Shown here one piece after another: positions 10,106 to 18,626 of a DNA stretch of 64,000 nt. Source of the stretch: Mallotus nudiflorus (lineage: Eukaryota; Streptophyta; Magnoliopsida; Malpighiales; Euphorbiaceae); NCBI GenBank assembly GCA_947683625.1, contig CANTUR010000649.1, positions 1,116,001 through 1,180,000 on the forward strand, written 5' to 3'. Position numbers and translations under genes: made by a program. The number at the start of each line of letters is the position of its first letter. Positions within the stretch are counted from its first letter, which is position 1. The notes beneath the pieces are model-generated. The model searched no databases. It was given only the letters and a program-made list of their open reading frames with translations, and was not told the DNA's origin.

Positions 10106-12289
10106 ATGGCTGTTCTTCTAGTCTTGAAAAATTTTCTGCTGTCACTAAATTTTCATTTTCTTCGGAATCTATTCATTGCCATTTTTGTACTTCTTGCAGG
10201 TGTAACTTTTAAAGCTTATGCAATTCCACTGAGCTTCAATTATTCCAGGTTTGATTCAAACCATCCTGAGATCTTCACAGAAAGAGATACAAGTGTGAGC
10301 CAACAAGGTATTGAACTCACCATAAACCTGAGTGATATGAGAAAGGGAGGGAGTGTGGGTCGGGCCACGCATACGAAACCATTGCATCTTTGGGACAAGG
10401 CATCAGGAAACTTGACAAACTTCACCACCCATTTCTCCTTTATAATCAGCTCAAGCAATCAATTGTTTGGAGATGGGCTAGCTTTTTTCTTGGCCCCAAA
10501 TGGTTCAACAATTCACCTTGATGTGAAATCTGGTGGTGGTCTTGCTCTGGCCATTAGCGATGATGTCAAGCACGCATTGAACTTTGAAGAAAACCAATTC
10601 GTCGCAGTGGAGTTCGATACCTTCAAAAATGAAGCCTGGGATCCAGCAGATACACATGTTGGCATCAACGTCAGGTCGATGAAATCAGTTGTTAATGTGT
10701 CCTGGCCTAGCGATGTGATGGACGGGAACAGAACAGATGCTTGGATCACATATGACTCCAGCCGCAAGATTTTGAATGTGAGTTTCACTTATGTCAACCG
10801 TCTGAACAACTCAAAAATGCATGGTAACATATGGGCTGTAGTTGATCTTGCTAAGTATTTACCTGAATGGGTTACTTTCGGCTTCTCTGCTAGTACTGGA
10901 CAATTGTATGAGGTGAATAGAATTACATCATGGGATTTCAACTCAAGTTCAGAAATTGTAGATCCTCCAAGCATCCTGAATTCTGAACCTGAAGCTAATC
11001 TTGTAGTTCAGAAACAAAATAAAATTAACACAGGCTTTGTGGCAGGATTAAGTGGGGGAGCCTGTGCTTTTATTGCTGGAGCAGGTACCATTTTGTATCG
11101 TCTACGAAGAAGAAATAAGGGGAAAGAAGTACAAATTGATGATGATCCTGTATTTGAAGTTTCCTTCGGCGCCGATTTCAAGAATGGAACAGGACCTAGA
11201 AAATTTTCCTATGATGAATTAGTCGATGCAACCAAGAATTTTTCAGAAGGAGAGAAGCTTGGCGAAGGAGGCTTTGGCGCAGTTTATAGAGGTTTTTTGA
11301 AGGATCTTAACTCCTATGTTGCTGTTAAGAGGGTTTCAAGGGGGTCTCAGCAAGGAATCAAAGAATATGCTGCAGAAGTGAAGATCATTAGCCGAATGAG
11401 GCACAGGAATCTAGTCAAGCTCATTGGATGGTGCCATGAAAAAGAATTACTTCTCGCATATGAGCTCATGCCTAATGGCGGCCTTGATTCGCACCTCTTC
11501 AAAGGAAAGACCCTGTTGACATGGGAAATTAGGTACAAAATTGCACAAGGATTAGCATCTGCCTTACTCTATCTACATGAGGAAGGCGATCAATGCGTGC
11601 TGCATAGAGATATCAAGTCAAGCAACATCATGCTGGATTTTAGTTTTGACGCCAAACTTGGGGATTTTGGATTAGCTAGGCTTGTTGATCATGCAAAAGG
11701 GTCTCAAACAACAATTTTAGCAGGAACAATGGGATACATGGCTCCTGAATGTTTCACGTCAGGAAAGGCAAGCAAAGAATCGGACATATACAGTTTTGGA
11801 GTTGTTGCCTTGGAAATCGCCTGCGGAAGAAGAGTAGTGGAACCAAGATTGCAAGAAAACCAAGCAAGAATGGTGGAGTGGGTCTGGGAATTGTATGGAA
11901 CCGGAAAGCTTCTTGAAGCAGCTGACCCCAAACTTTGTGGAGAATTTGCTGAACAAGAAATGGTGAGATTGATGATTGTTGGACTTTGGTGTGTGCATCC
12001 TGACAGAACATTTCGTCCATCGATAAGGCAAGTGATCAATGTTCTGCTTAGTTCTGATGCCGCCGCTCTGCCCGATCTTCCATCAGAAATGCCTATGCCT
12101 GCTTATCTTGCTCCTCCAATGAAAATATCCATATCATCACTTATTTCATCTTACAATTTTGATAGCAACAGTGGAAGGCTAATCCGGAATTCAAATCACA
12201 ATCATGCAAACGATTCGACAACGAAAGTCACATCATCTTCTGGATCATCTTCTCCTTCTGTCTCATCATTCTTGTTGAACACAAGATAA
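10106..12289 (+). CDS. L-type lectin receptor-like kinase (LecRK), intact
   Basis: A 727-residue single-exon protein predicted to sit in the plasma membrane, with an extracellular legume-lectin domain and a cytoplasmic Ser/Thr kinase. ATG at 10106 is followed by a hydrophobic signal segment (residues ~20-39, ending KAYA). The lectin domain spans ~41-278 and includes FGDGLAFFLAP and QFVAVEFDTF. A weak membrane segment lies at ~309-331. The kinase starts at ~384, with Gly loop GEGGFG (386-391), VAVK lysine K408, HRD at 500-502 (an RD kinase), DFG at 520-522, APE at 546-548 and the subdomain IX Asp at 560. All catalytic residues are present. The tail is Ser-rich. The lectin and kinase text resembles LecRK clade IX-type proteins, which act in pathogen perception. 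The ligand is unknown. It is paralogous to the LecRK at 45388-47490. Confidence 0.95.
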   Translation: MAVLLVLKNFLLSLNFHFLRNLFIAIFVLLAGVTFKAYAIPLSFNYSRFDSNHPEIFTERDTSVSQQGIELTINLSDMRKGGSVGRATHTKPLHLWDKASGNLTNFTTHFSFIISSSNQLFGDGLAFFLAPNGSTIHLDVKSGGGLALAISDDVKHALNFEENQFVAVEFDTFKNEAWDPADTHVGINVRSMKSVVNVSWPSDVMDGNRTDAWITYDSSRKILNVSFTYVNRLNNSKMHGNIWAVVDLAKYLPEWVTFGFSASTGQLYEVNRITSWDFNSSSEIVDPPSILNSEPEANLVVQKQNKINTGFVAGLSGGACAFIAGAGTILYRLRRRNKGKEVQIDDDPVFEVSFGADFKNGTGPRKFSYDELVDATKNFSEGEKLGEGGFGAVYRGFLKDLNSYVAVKRVSRGSQQGIKEYAAEVKIISRMRHRNLVKLIGWCHEKELLLAYELMPNGGLDSHLFKGKTLLTWEIRYKIAQGLASALLYLHEEGDQCVLHRDIKSSNIMLDFSFDAKLGDFGLARLVDHAKGSQTTILAGTMGYMAPECFTSGKASKESDIYSFGVVALEIACGRRVVEPRLQENQARMVEWVWELYGTGKLLEAADPKLCGEFAEQEMVRLMIVGLWCVHPDRTFRPSIRQVINVLLSSDAAALPDLPSEMPMPAYLAPPMKISISSLISSYNFDSNSGRLIRNSNHNHANDSTTKVTSSSGSSSPSVSSFLLNTR

Positions 12290-13319
12290 GTTCAATTTCA
12301 ATTTTTTTTTTTTTTGGCACAAAGCTGCAGGTCCTTTACTTTCTTATTTAGTTTAGGTACTATAATTCAGTGGTCCAATAAAAATTTTGGCCCTTATTTT
12401 TTTTCAGGTGTAACAGTTGAACTATGCCTTATTGGTACATTTGTTCTATAAAACTTGGGGCAATGGTATTCTTGTCTGTATTGTTGGCCATTGCAAATGG
12501 GTCAATGTTAATATCAGGAACTATGACATATGACAAACAAATGAACAAGAATGATTGGAAGAAATTTTGTTGAAATGTAACTCAATTTAAGATTGTCCTT
12601 CTAATTAAAATTGAACTTCTATTACCCAATATGTTTGCGAGAGGATGTTTTGTTCCCAAAAGTTATGTGCTCTAATCTTACAAAGTAAAATTATTTTGGA
12701 CCAGTGTTGGTCACCATGTGTGAGTTAAAAATATTTTCATATTATTCAGTATGTTACAAACATGTAAGTAATTTCAAAAACAGACCTAAGCAAATTAGTG
12801 TCATAGATTGCGATATAAACACTTTCCTACGTATCGTTGCATTAATCCTTAGACAATAAATTTTCTACACGATAATAATTAATAATTAATGTCGTAAATT
12901 GCGACATAAACAATTTCTTTATATCTTGAAATAATATATTTTTTGTTTCCATTTCCATGAACCACCTGACCACCAAAACACTATAAAGAAGAGAAAAATA
13001 ATTTTTTTTGTCTCTTTTACTACATATTGTGTCACAACATGTCATTACCCTTTTTTATATTATATTGGAGATTGTCTTAACTATTTTTCTTCTTCCTTTT
13101 GGCAGTTGCTGTTATATATATATATATATTTTCTGTTTTGTGCTTGTGCATTTAGTTAATGTCCTACTCAAGATATGTATTAAAATTGTTGAGAATAGAT
13201 TTCTAAATCTCACATTTAAAAGCGGGCTCACCTTACCACTGAGCCCAAGACGCGGCACCATTCAGGCTGTACTTCATGGTGGCCAGGTTCGTTCAAGTAT
13301 TATTTCCTGCAGAGCGTGT
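12290..13319. other. 3' flank of LecRK and AT-rich intergenic DNA
   Basis: 3'-UTR-like sequence follows the stop, with a T13 run near 12303. No gene is seen. Confidence 0.55.
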
Positions 13320-13575
13320 AGCAAGGTGTAGAATTTGATGTCAGTTACACTCCCTTGGAGCTGGTACAGCTTGGAGACAATGCCGATGGAGAAATATTGA
13401 CTGCAGGGGAGAAATATGTGGGCACAAGGAGCTTTGATGGAGAACGGAACTTGAATTACTTGCCGAATAATAGAAGTTCTAAACTTTGCATCAGGATGAG
13501 AGCACCAAACACCAGCCATTAACAATCTTTCCAATTGCTGCTCATCAAACGCCCCAGTTAGTCTTGGATCTGCGA
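13320..13575 (-). pseudogene. LecRK kinase-tail fragment
   Basis: Read on the minus strand from 13575, the text gives ADPRLTGAFDEQQLERLLMA, GVWCSHPDAKF and IRQVIQV. This is subdomain XI and the C-terminal end of an L-type LecRK (compare DPRLNGDFDEQQMKSLM in the gene at 45-47 kb). A one-residue expansion and frameshift follow. In the next frame the Ser/Pro-rich LecRK tail continues to a stop near 13326. The rest of the kinase and the lectin domain are missing. Confidence 0.85.
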
Positions 13576-15317
13576 TGGTTCAAGAATATTGGATTTTTTG
13601 AAATGGTATTGGATTTGTTAGCCCATTTGGGACTTGTTAAGTTTATATTGTTAAAAATTGCATTTCCTACTGAAAAGAAAAAAAAATCATATATATGCAT
13701 GCTTTAGAGCCTCTGACATGAATCCTATTTTATTTTTTAATAAAAATTCATATGATTTAAATTTTGATGAAATGTATAAAAAAGGTCAATCATTTTCTTT
13801 AAATTGAAAACAGTAAAAATCGAACCCTATATCTAATAAGCTTTAAAAAAAAAGTTACCATTTGATAACTTCCTTACTAACATCATAAATCCTATTTAAT
13901 TTGACTCCAAAAGTTCATTGTGCGATAATTTTAGTAAAATGAAATATGATGTTTTTAAAAATGGTAGCGGAAGTATATATGAACTTATTTTGTGGTCAAT
14001 TATTGTTCATGTTTGGTTGTTCAACTTTTTTATTTTGGTAAAATTACATTTGTTTGATCAAACTTTTTTTCTTCTTCTAATTAAAAAAAAAAAAACCAAA
14101 ATCTCTATATTTGTTGTCAAACCCATCACTTGCTATAATAAGATTTATAAAATTAACCCTATTAACAATGGATTTCTAGCAACAACAAAAAAAAAGTCAA
14201 ATGATTCCGATTGATATTTTTTCTTCTTTTTCTAATTTTTTTAAATTTGTATTTTTAGTGCGATGAGTGTTGATATGCTCTTGCCAATGTATAATTTTTT
14301 TTTTTAATTTGATGAGTGAATGTCATTTTTTTGGCTATTGACACTTAGGTGATTCTTGGATTCTATCTTTTTTTTTTTGGTTATTGACATTTAGGTGATT
14401 CTTGGATTTTATTTTGTGTTTCTAATTTTGTTTTAGTATTTGTGTTTTTGGTGTTACGGATATTGATAGATTTTTTTCCATTCATGAGTTTCATTGATTT
14501 AGTGATTTGTTGAGTGTGTTGTGATTTTTGTGATTGTTTTGGTTGTCTCGGTTGTTTTGATTGTTTTCATAAGCATTATTTGGTATTTTATTTGATTGTT
14601 TTCATGGTTGTGTTGGTTGTTTTAGTTTTTTTAGTTATTTTCTTGTAAATGAAAACAACCACTATTTTTTGAAATTATTATTATCAAATATCGTATTTTT
14701 TAAAGAGAAAAAGTCAACTATATTTTTTATTTTTTGATTATTTCTAAAAAATCCCTTTATTTTTACACATATATTATGATATATTGAGTTTCTTTTGTTG
14801 AGAGAACAAGATGAACTTTTCATTCATTGAAGATTGAAAAAGTACAACTTGATTAAGGAATAATAACAATATAAGTACAATTAAGAAACATCAAAATAAA
14901 ATCTCACTGAAATTATAAAATTTATGGTTGTTATTCCTTAATTACGTTGATAGAGAGCTCTTCTGATTTGCAAGTCGACTATCCGTGTGCTCCATACAAT
15001 GGCTTTATTTAGTCGTAAATCGACTTTTTGATTTTTTAAATGAGTCTAATTGTAGAAATACCAATAAAAAATTCACAATAAGAAGATATTCAAATTTTAT
15101 GAAAGAGAATCATAAAAATCCCATTAGGGGCAACAACTCCATGGAGGAAAATCGAAAATTTCAATAAAAAATAAATAGATAAAAAAATTATATTTATTAA
15201 TATAAAAAATAAAATAAAATAAAATATAAGAGATTACCGTCAATTGAAAAGATGTTTGATGTGGTTAAGATAAAAGAAAAGAGAGAAAAATAGGTGACTA
15301 GGGTTTTTTCTTCTTCT
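13576..15317. other. AT-rich intergenic DNA with a small tandem repeat
   Basis: No gene is supported. A ~47-bp tandem duplication lies at 14332-14412, around TTGACACTTAGGTGATTCTT and TTGACATTTAGGTGATTCTT. The reading frames here are AT-rich chance frames. Confidence 0.55.
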
Positions 15318-15322
15318 AAGTT
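15318..15322 (+). repeat. Left target-site duplication (AAGTT) of the tandem array
   Basis: AAGTT directly precedes the TG of the first LTR and recurs at 42750-42754, directly after the CA of the last LTR. Ty3-gypsy integrases make 5-bp duplications. Confidence 0.75.
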
Positions 15323-16747
15323 TGTAATATCCCGTAATTTTAAAAATATTTTTACACTGTACCGGGATATGCAGTGTCAGTGATTTTTGTATTTTATATG
15401 ATATTTTTATGAGTTGATATGTATTTTAAACCTATTTTAATTACTGTCTATTATTTTCAGTATTTTACGTAAAATTTTCCCGGGACTTTCATTTTCGGGG
15501 AAATTTCCACGTAAACAATGTATTATTAATTATTTTAAATGTATTTACGGGTTTGCATGAACTCATACATATTTTTAAATTAATAAATAAAGCTTGTGTG
15601 TGTATATTTATTTAATTAGGGTTTATTATTACCCTAATATTTTATTATTTATTTATTATTATTTGATTATTTTATTTATTATTAAATTATTAAAATTTAT
15701 TATTTTTTTCTTTTTTCTTTTTTTTTTTTTTTTTCCTTTTTCTTTCTTTTTCTTTTCTTTTCTCTTTCCTTTTCTTTCTTTTTCTTTTTCTTCTTCTTCT
15801 TCTTTCTTCTCCCGTGGGTGCCGCCGGACCACTACATTTTGCCACCGTCGTTTCTCCCTCCTCCGGCCACCGTTTTCGACACCGCCGGTCTCTATCTTCT
15901 CTTTGAGCTCCGGTGAGTGTTATTCTAGCTTTTGTTTGAGCTAAAACGGTCTAGAATTGCTTAGGTTTTGAGTTGAATATTTCGGCCACTTTTGGTTTTC
16001 GATTTTTTTGAGCTTCAATTTGGATGATTCATGGAAACTTCCTTCACAAATGTTGCTCCTGGTAGTTTAATCTTCATGTATGAATTTTTGTAGAATTTTT
16101 GGAGATTGTTTGGATTTTTGGGTATTTTTGAATATTTTAATATTATTTTCGAATTTTCGGAAATTAATTATTTAAATTATGAAATTGGAGTTTATGGTTG
16201 AATTAGGTGTTGAAATGAATTATAGGAATTTATTTGGAATTTTTATGAATTTCTAAGTATTTATTTTTAATTATTGAAGTTTAGGTGATTTTGTAAAATT
16301 AAGTTAATTGTGTTTTTATTTGAATTTAATTGGTTAATTGAGTTTAATTATTGATATTATTGATAAATATGTTGAGAAAATTAATTTTGGATAATTGTAT
16401 GATTTTTGGTGAATTTTTGATGTAAATTAGGTATATATATATATATAGGGGTATTTTGGTAATTTTACCCTAAATTGTCTAAAAATGTAATTTAATTGGT
16501 TTTAATATTTATTTAAGGTATAAAAATGATTTCTACAAAATATTTGGTATTTTTAACTAATTAAAACTATTTTTCGTGAATTATTTTCAATTATATATAT
16601 AATATACGGTTTTTCAAATAAAATGAGTTTTAATCGATTTTTATAGTGTTTCAAGGTCAATTATGTAATTTTTATTTATAAAATGTATTTTTATGACTTA
16701 AGGATATTTTTGGTATATTTGAATATATTTTCTGTGTTTGTGGACCC

Positions 16748-16779
16748 CGGTCGACAGATTGTAGTCTGGAGTCCGACCG
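16748..16779 (+). promoter_or_regulatory. LTR hairpin 1 (conserved pairing)
   Basis: CGGTCG (16748-16753) pairs with CGACCG (16774-16779). Related LTRs keep a stem at the same place with different bases: GTTGGGA/TCCCAAC at 63707-63736, and TTGGGA/TCCTAA (one G-U) on the minus strand at 58849-58878. Role unknown. It may act in RNA or as a DNA cruciform. Confidence 0.6.
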
Positions 16780-16836
16780 AGGGGTTGTGATTGTTTATGG
16801 TGTTATTTTCGAAGTGTATTTTCTTTGCAGGGTCGG

Positions 16837-16856
16837 CTCTACTCTTTTGAGTAGAG
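16837..16856 (+). promoter_or_regulatory. LTR hairpin 2, TTTT loop
   Basis: Arms CTCTACTC (16837-16844) and GAGTAGAG (16849-16856) are perfectly complementary around TTTT. In the two older LTRs (58778-58795 minus, 63788-63805 plus) the closing C-G pair is missing from both arms together, giving CTCTACT/AGTAGAG with the same TTTT loop. Paired loss is what a selected stem predicts. Confidence 0.7.
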
Positions 16857-16863
16857 AGATGTC

Positions 16864-16914
16864 CGTTTTACAAGGGAGGTTCTGCCGGATTTCCGGTAGA
16901 ATTCTCGTAAAACG
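16864..16914 (+). promoter_or_regulatory. LTR hairpin 3, nested stem with covariation
   Basis: The outer arms are CGTTTTAC (16864-16871) and GTAAAACG (16907-16914). The inner arms are TTCTGCCGG (16880-16888) and CCGGTAGAA (16893-16901) around ATTT. Homologues lie at 58720-58770 (minus) and 63815-63861 (plus). In both, the loop-closing G-C becomes A-T. In the minus copy another C-G becomes T-A, and further changes are G-U. The outer stem is 8 bp in the minus copy and 6 bp in the plus copy. Confidence 0.7.
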
Positions 16915-17453
16915 TGATATCCAGTCGAACCCTAATTTTCGATTCTGTATTTAATACTCTAGATTGAATTCTAGGATTTCTGTTAGGGTTATTCTGATGT
17001 CGAGTAATTATTTCTTGTTTAGTTGCGCCGAGACCGAGGGTTAGTGGACCAGGCCCGTCGGACCTGTCTCGTGGAGCGCATTAGGTGAGTTACTATATTA
17101 TATATATATGCTTAGGATGCATGATTTAGAAAATGCATGTTTTATTTTGACTAAATATGCATAAATAACATGATTTATATTCAAGTATATTTTTGGTATA
17201 TTTTTGGTATATAATAAATTATATACATGTTTTATTAATAAAATATATTTAAAATGTTTTTAAATATATTTTTAGTTTAATTCATGATTTGATTGAATTT
17301 ATTTGACGTATATATATACTCAAATATACCTGGTTTATGTTTGGTATATTTTCGGTATATATATGGTTTATATTGTTGATTTATTTAAATTCATGCATCA
17401 TGTAATTGTGAATGAATGTTTTATTATTTATTACTGAAGGATATCAATAGAAC

Positions 17454-17474
17454 GTGCTACCTAGTGGGCAGCAC
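17454..17474 (+). promoter_or_regulatory. LTR hairpin 4
   Basis: Arms GTGCTACC (17454-17461) and GGCAGCAC (17467-17474) pair at 7 of 8 positions around TAGTG. The homologous site at 58139-58159 (minus LTR) has ATGCTACC and GGTAGCAT, a perfect 8-bp stem whose outer pair changed from G-C to A-T on both sides. Confidence 0.6.
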
Positions 17475-17580
17475 TAGGACCGAGTACGTACCGGTACGCC
17501 TATAGTATTTAGGCTTTATTACTGACTATTTGTGGATATCGATTTGATTATGATTATTGATATGTGTGAGATGTGGTTTG

Positions 17581-17681
17581 GGTGTGATTGCTGGAGCTCG
17601 GTTGACCAAGTGTCTCGGGGCCAATCACACTGGCAGTCAGACTGCTGGAGCTCGGTTGACTTAGTGTCTCGGGGCCAGTCT
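17581..17681 (+). promoter_or_regulatory. Twin LTR hairpins 5 and 6 (tandem cores, different arms)
   Basis: Two near-identical ~31-bp cores, each starting CTGGAGCTCGGTTGAC, sit inside different stems. Stem 5 is GTGTGATTG (17582-17590) with CAATCACAC (17622-17630). Stem 6 is AGACTG (17639-17644) with CAGTCT (17676-17681). In the minus LTR, stem 5 is GTGTGATTA with TAATCACAC (58008-58016 and 58048-58056), a G-C to A-T change on both sides. Stem 6 keeps pairing with one G-U (57957-57999). Confidence 0.7.
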
Positions 17682-18416
17682 ACTGTCCATATGGATTAAG
17701 TGGATATATTTGGAATAAGTGAGCCTGTATGGCCAGAGTGTTGTTTAACACTATTTTCTGAGGTTGCGATATTCTAGGGTTCTATGTGATCCTTCATAAA
17801 AGTTGATTTTCAGAAAAAATATATAAAATGATTTTTCTGCATCTGTATGAACTTGCCTGTATATATACATATTACTCATATACTGTTGACTGTATGCATT
17901 ATCACTTAGAGTGTATGTATATATACTATAGTAATTCACTCAGTGAGGTCTGACTCCCCTCCGTTGACTATTTTTCAGGAGAGTCAACTTCCTCAGACCT
18001 CAGTAGCAGGTCGATACGCCGGATTTCTTCCGCCCCGGCTTCTTTATGTAAATTGTCTACTTGAGTCTTATTTATTTTATCTAGACACTGCAGTAGTTGT
18101 AAATTAAAGTATTGGATTTTATGTATTTGTTTTAAAGAGATGTATTATGTTAAAACTGGATTTGTATAAAGATTATACTTATGAGATTATATATGTGATG
18201 TGATGAGTTTTGAATTATATCCAGTTGTTATGGATGATATTGTAATATTTATGATATTTATGATTTTATTTTCCGCTGCACATATATATATATTATATGG
18301 TTATTGTTATTGCATGATTTATTTTTATTTTTTTAGGCTTGCTACGGGTTCCGGATTCGAAAGAATTCCCGTTCCCTAGCGCCGGTCATGACTCCTGTTT
18401 TGGGTCGTGACAAAGT

Positions 18417-18428
18417 TGGTATCAGAGC
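18417..18428 (+). promoter_or_regulatory. Primer-binding site, copy 1
   Basis: TGGTATCAGAGC starts 4 bp after LTR1. It is the usual plant complement of the initiator-Met tRNA 3' end, which primes minus-strand DNA synthesis. Confidence 0.92.
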
Positions 18429-18626
18429 GAAGTTCGTTTCAGAGTGGAGTTCTGTGTCAGGGCTTAGTTATGTGAGTTGTGGCCCTAGTTTTAAAGTTGT
18501 GTTTTCTGTTGGACTACTGCAGTGTATTAGGTTCGAGTATGTCTTGATGAGTATTCCTTGCTGTAGTTTTCAGCGTTATTCCTCCGTTGTCTGTTTTGTC
18601 TGAATCTTTCCGTTTGTCTTTTCAGA

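Larger units (their letters stand above)
15323..18412 (+). repeat. LTR 1
   Basis: Begins TGTAATATCCCG and ends GGTCGTGACA. It contains an AATAAA pair followed by a GT-rich stretch (15582-15602), a polypyrimidine tract (~15711-15815), a GC-rich island (~15811-15912), a TATA run (~16432-16446) and the hairpins listed separately. The 62-residue minus-strand frame at 17751-17939 recurs in every LTR but looks like a chance frame. Confidence 0.95.

Noticed and set aside
15582..15602. AATAAA pair followed by GT-rich sequence as the LTR polyadenylation site
   Set aside because: It is only ~260 bp into the LTR, upstream of any plausible promoter, so it cannot be assigned as the element's own terminator from sequence alone.
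15594..15944. 116-codon frame in LTR1, with versions in LTRs 2-4
   Set aside because: It is a polypyrimidine tract translated as Phe/Ser runs, and the frame changes with T-run length between LTRs.
17751..17939. 62-codon minus-strand frame identical in all four LTRs
   Set aside because: Identity simply reflects recent duplication of the LTR. There is no domain or start context to support a gene.
18388..18603. 71-codon frame at the LTR1/interior junction
   Set aside because: It crosses the primer-binding site, lies in the leader before gag, and matches no known domain.
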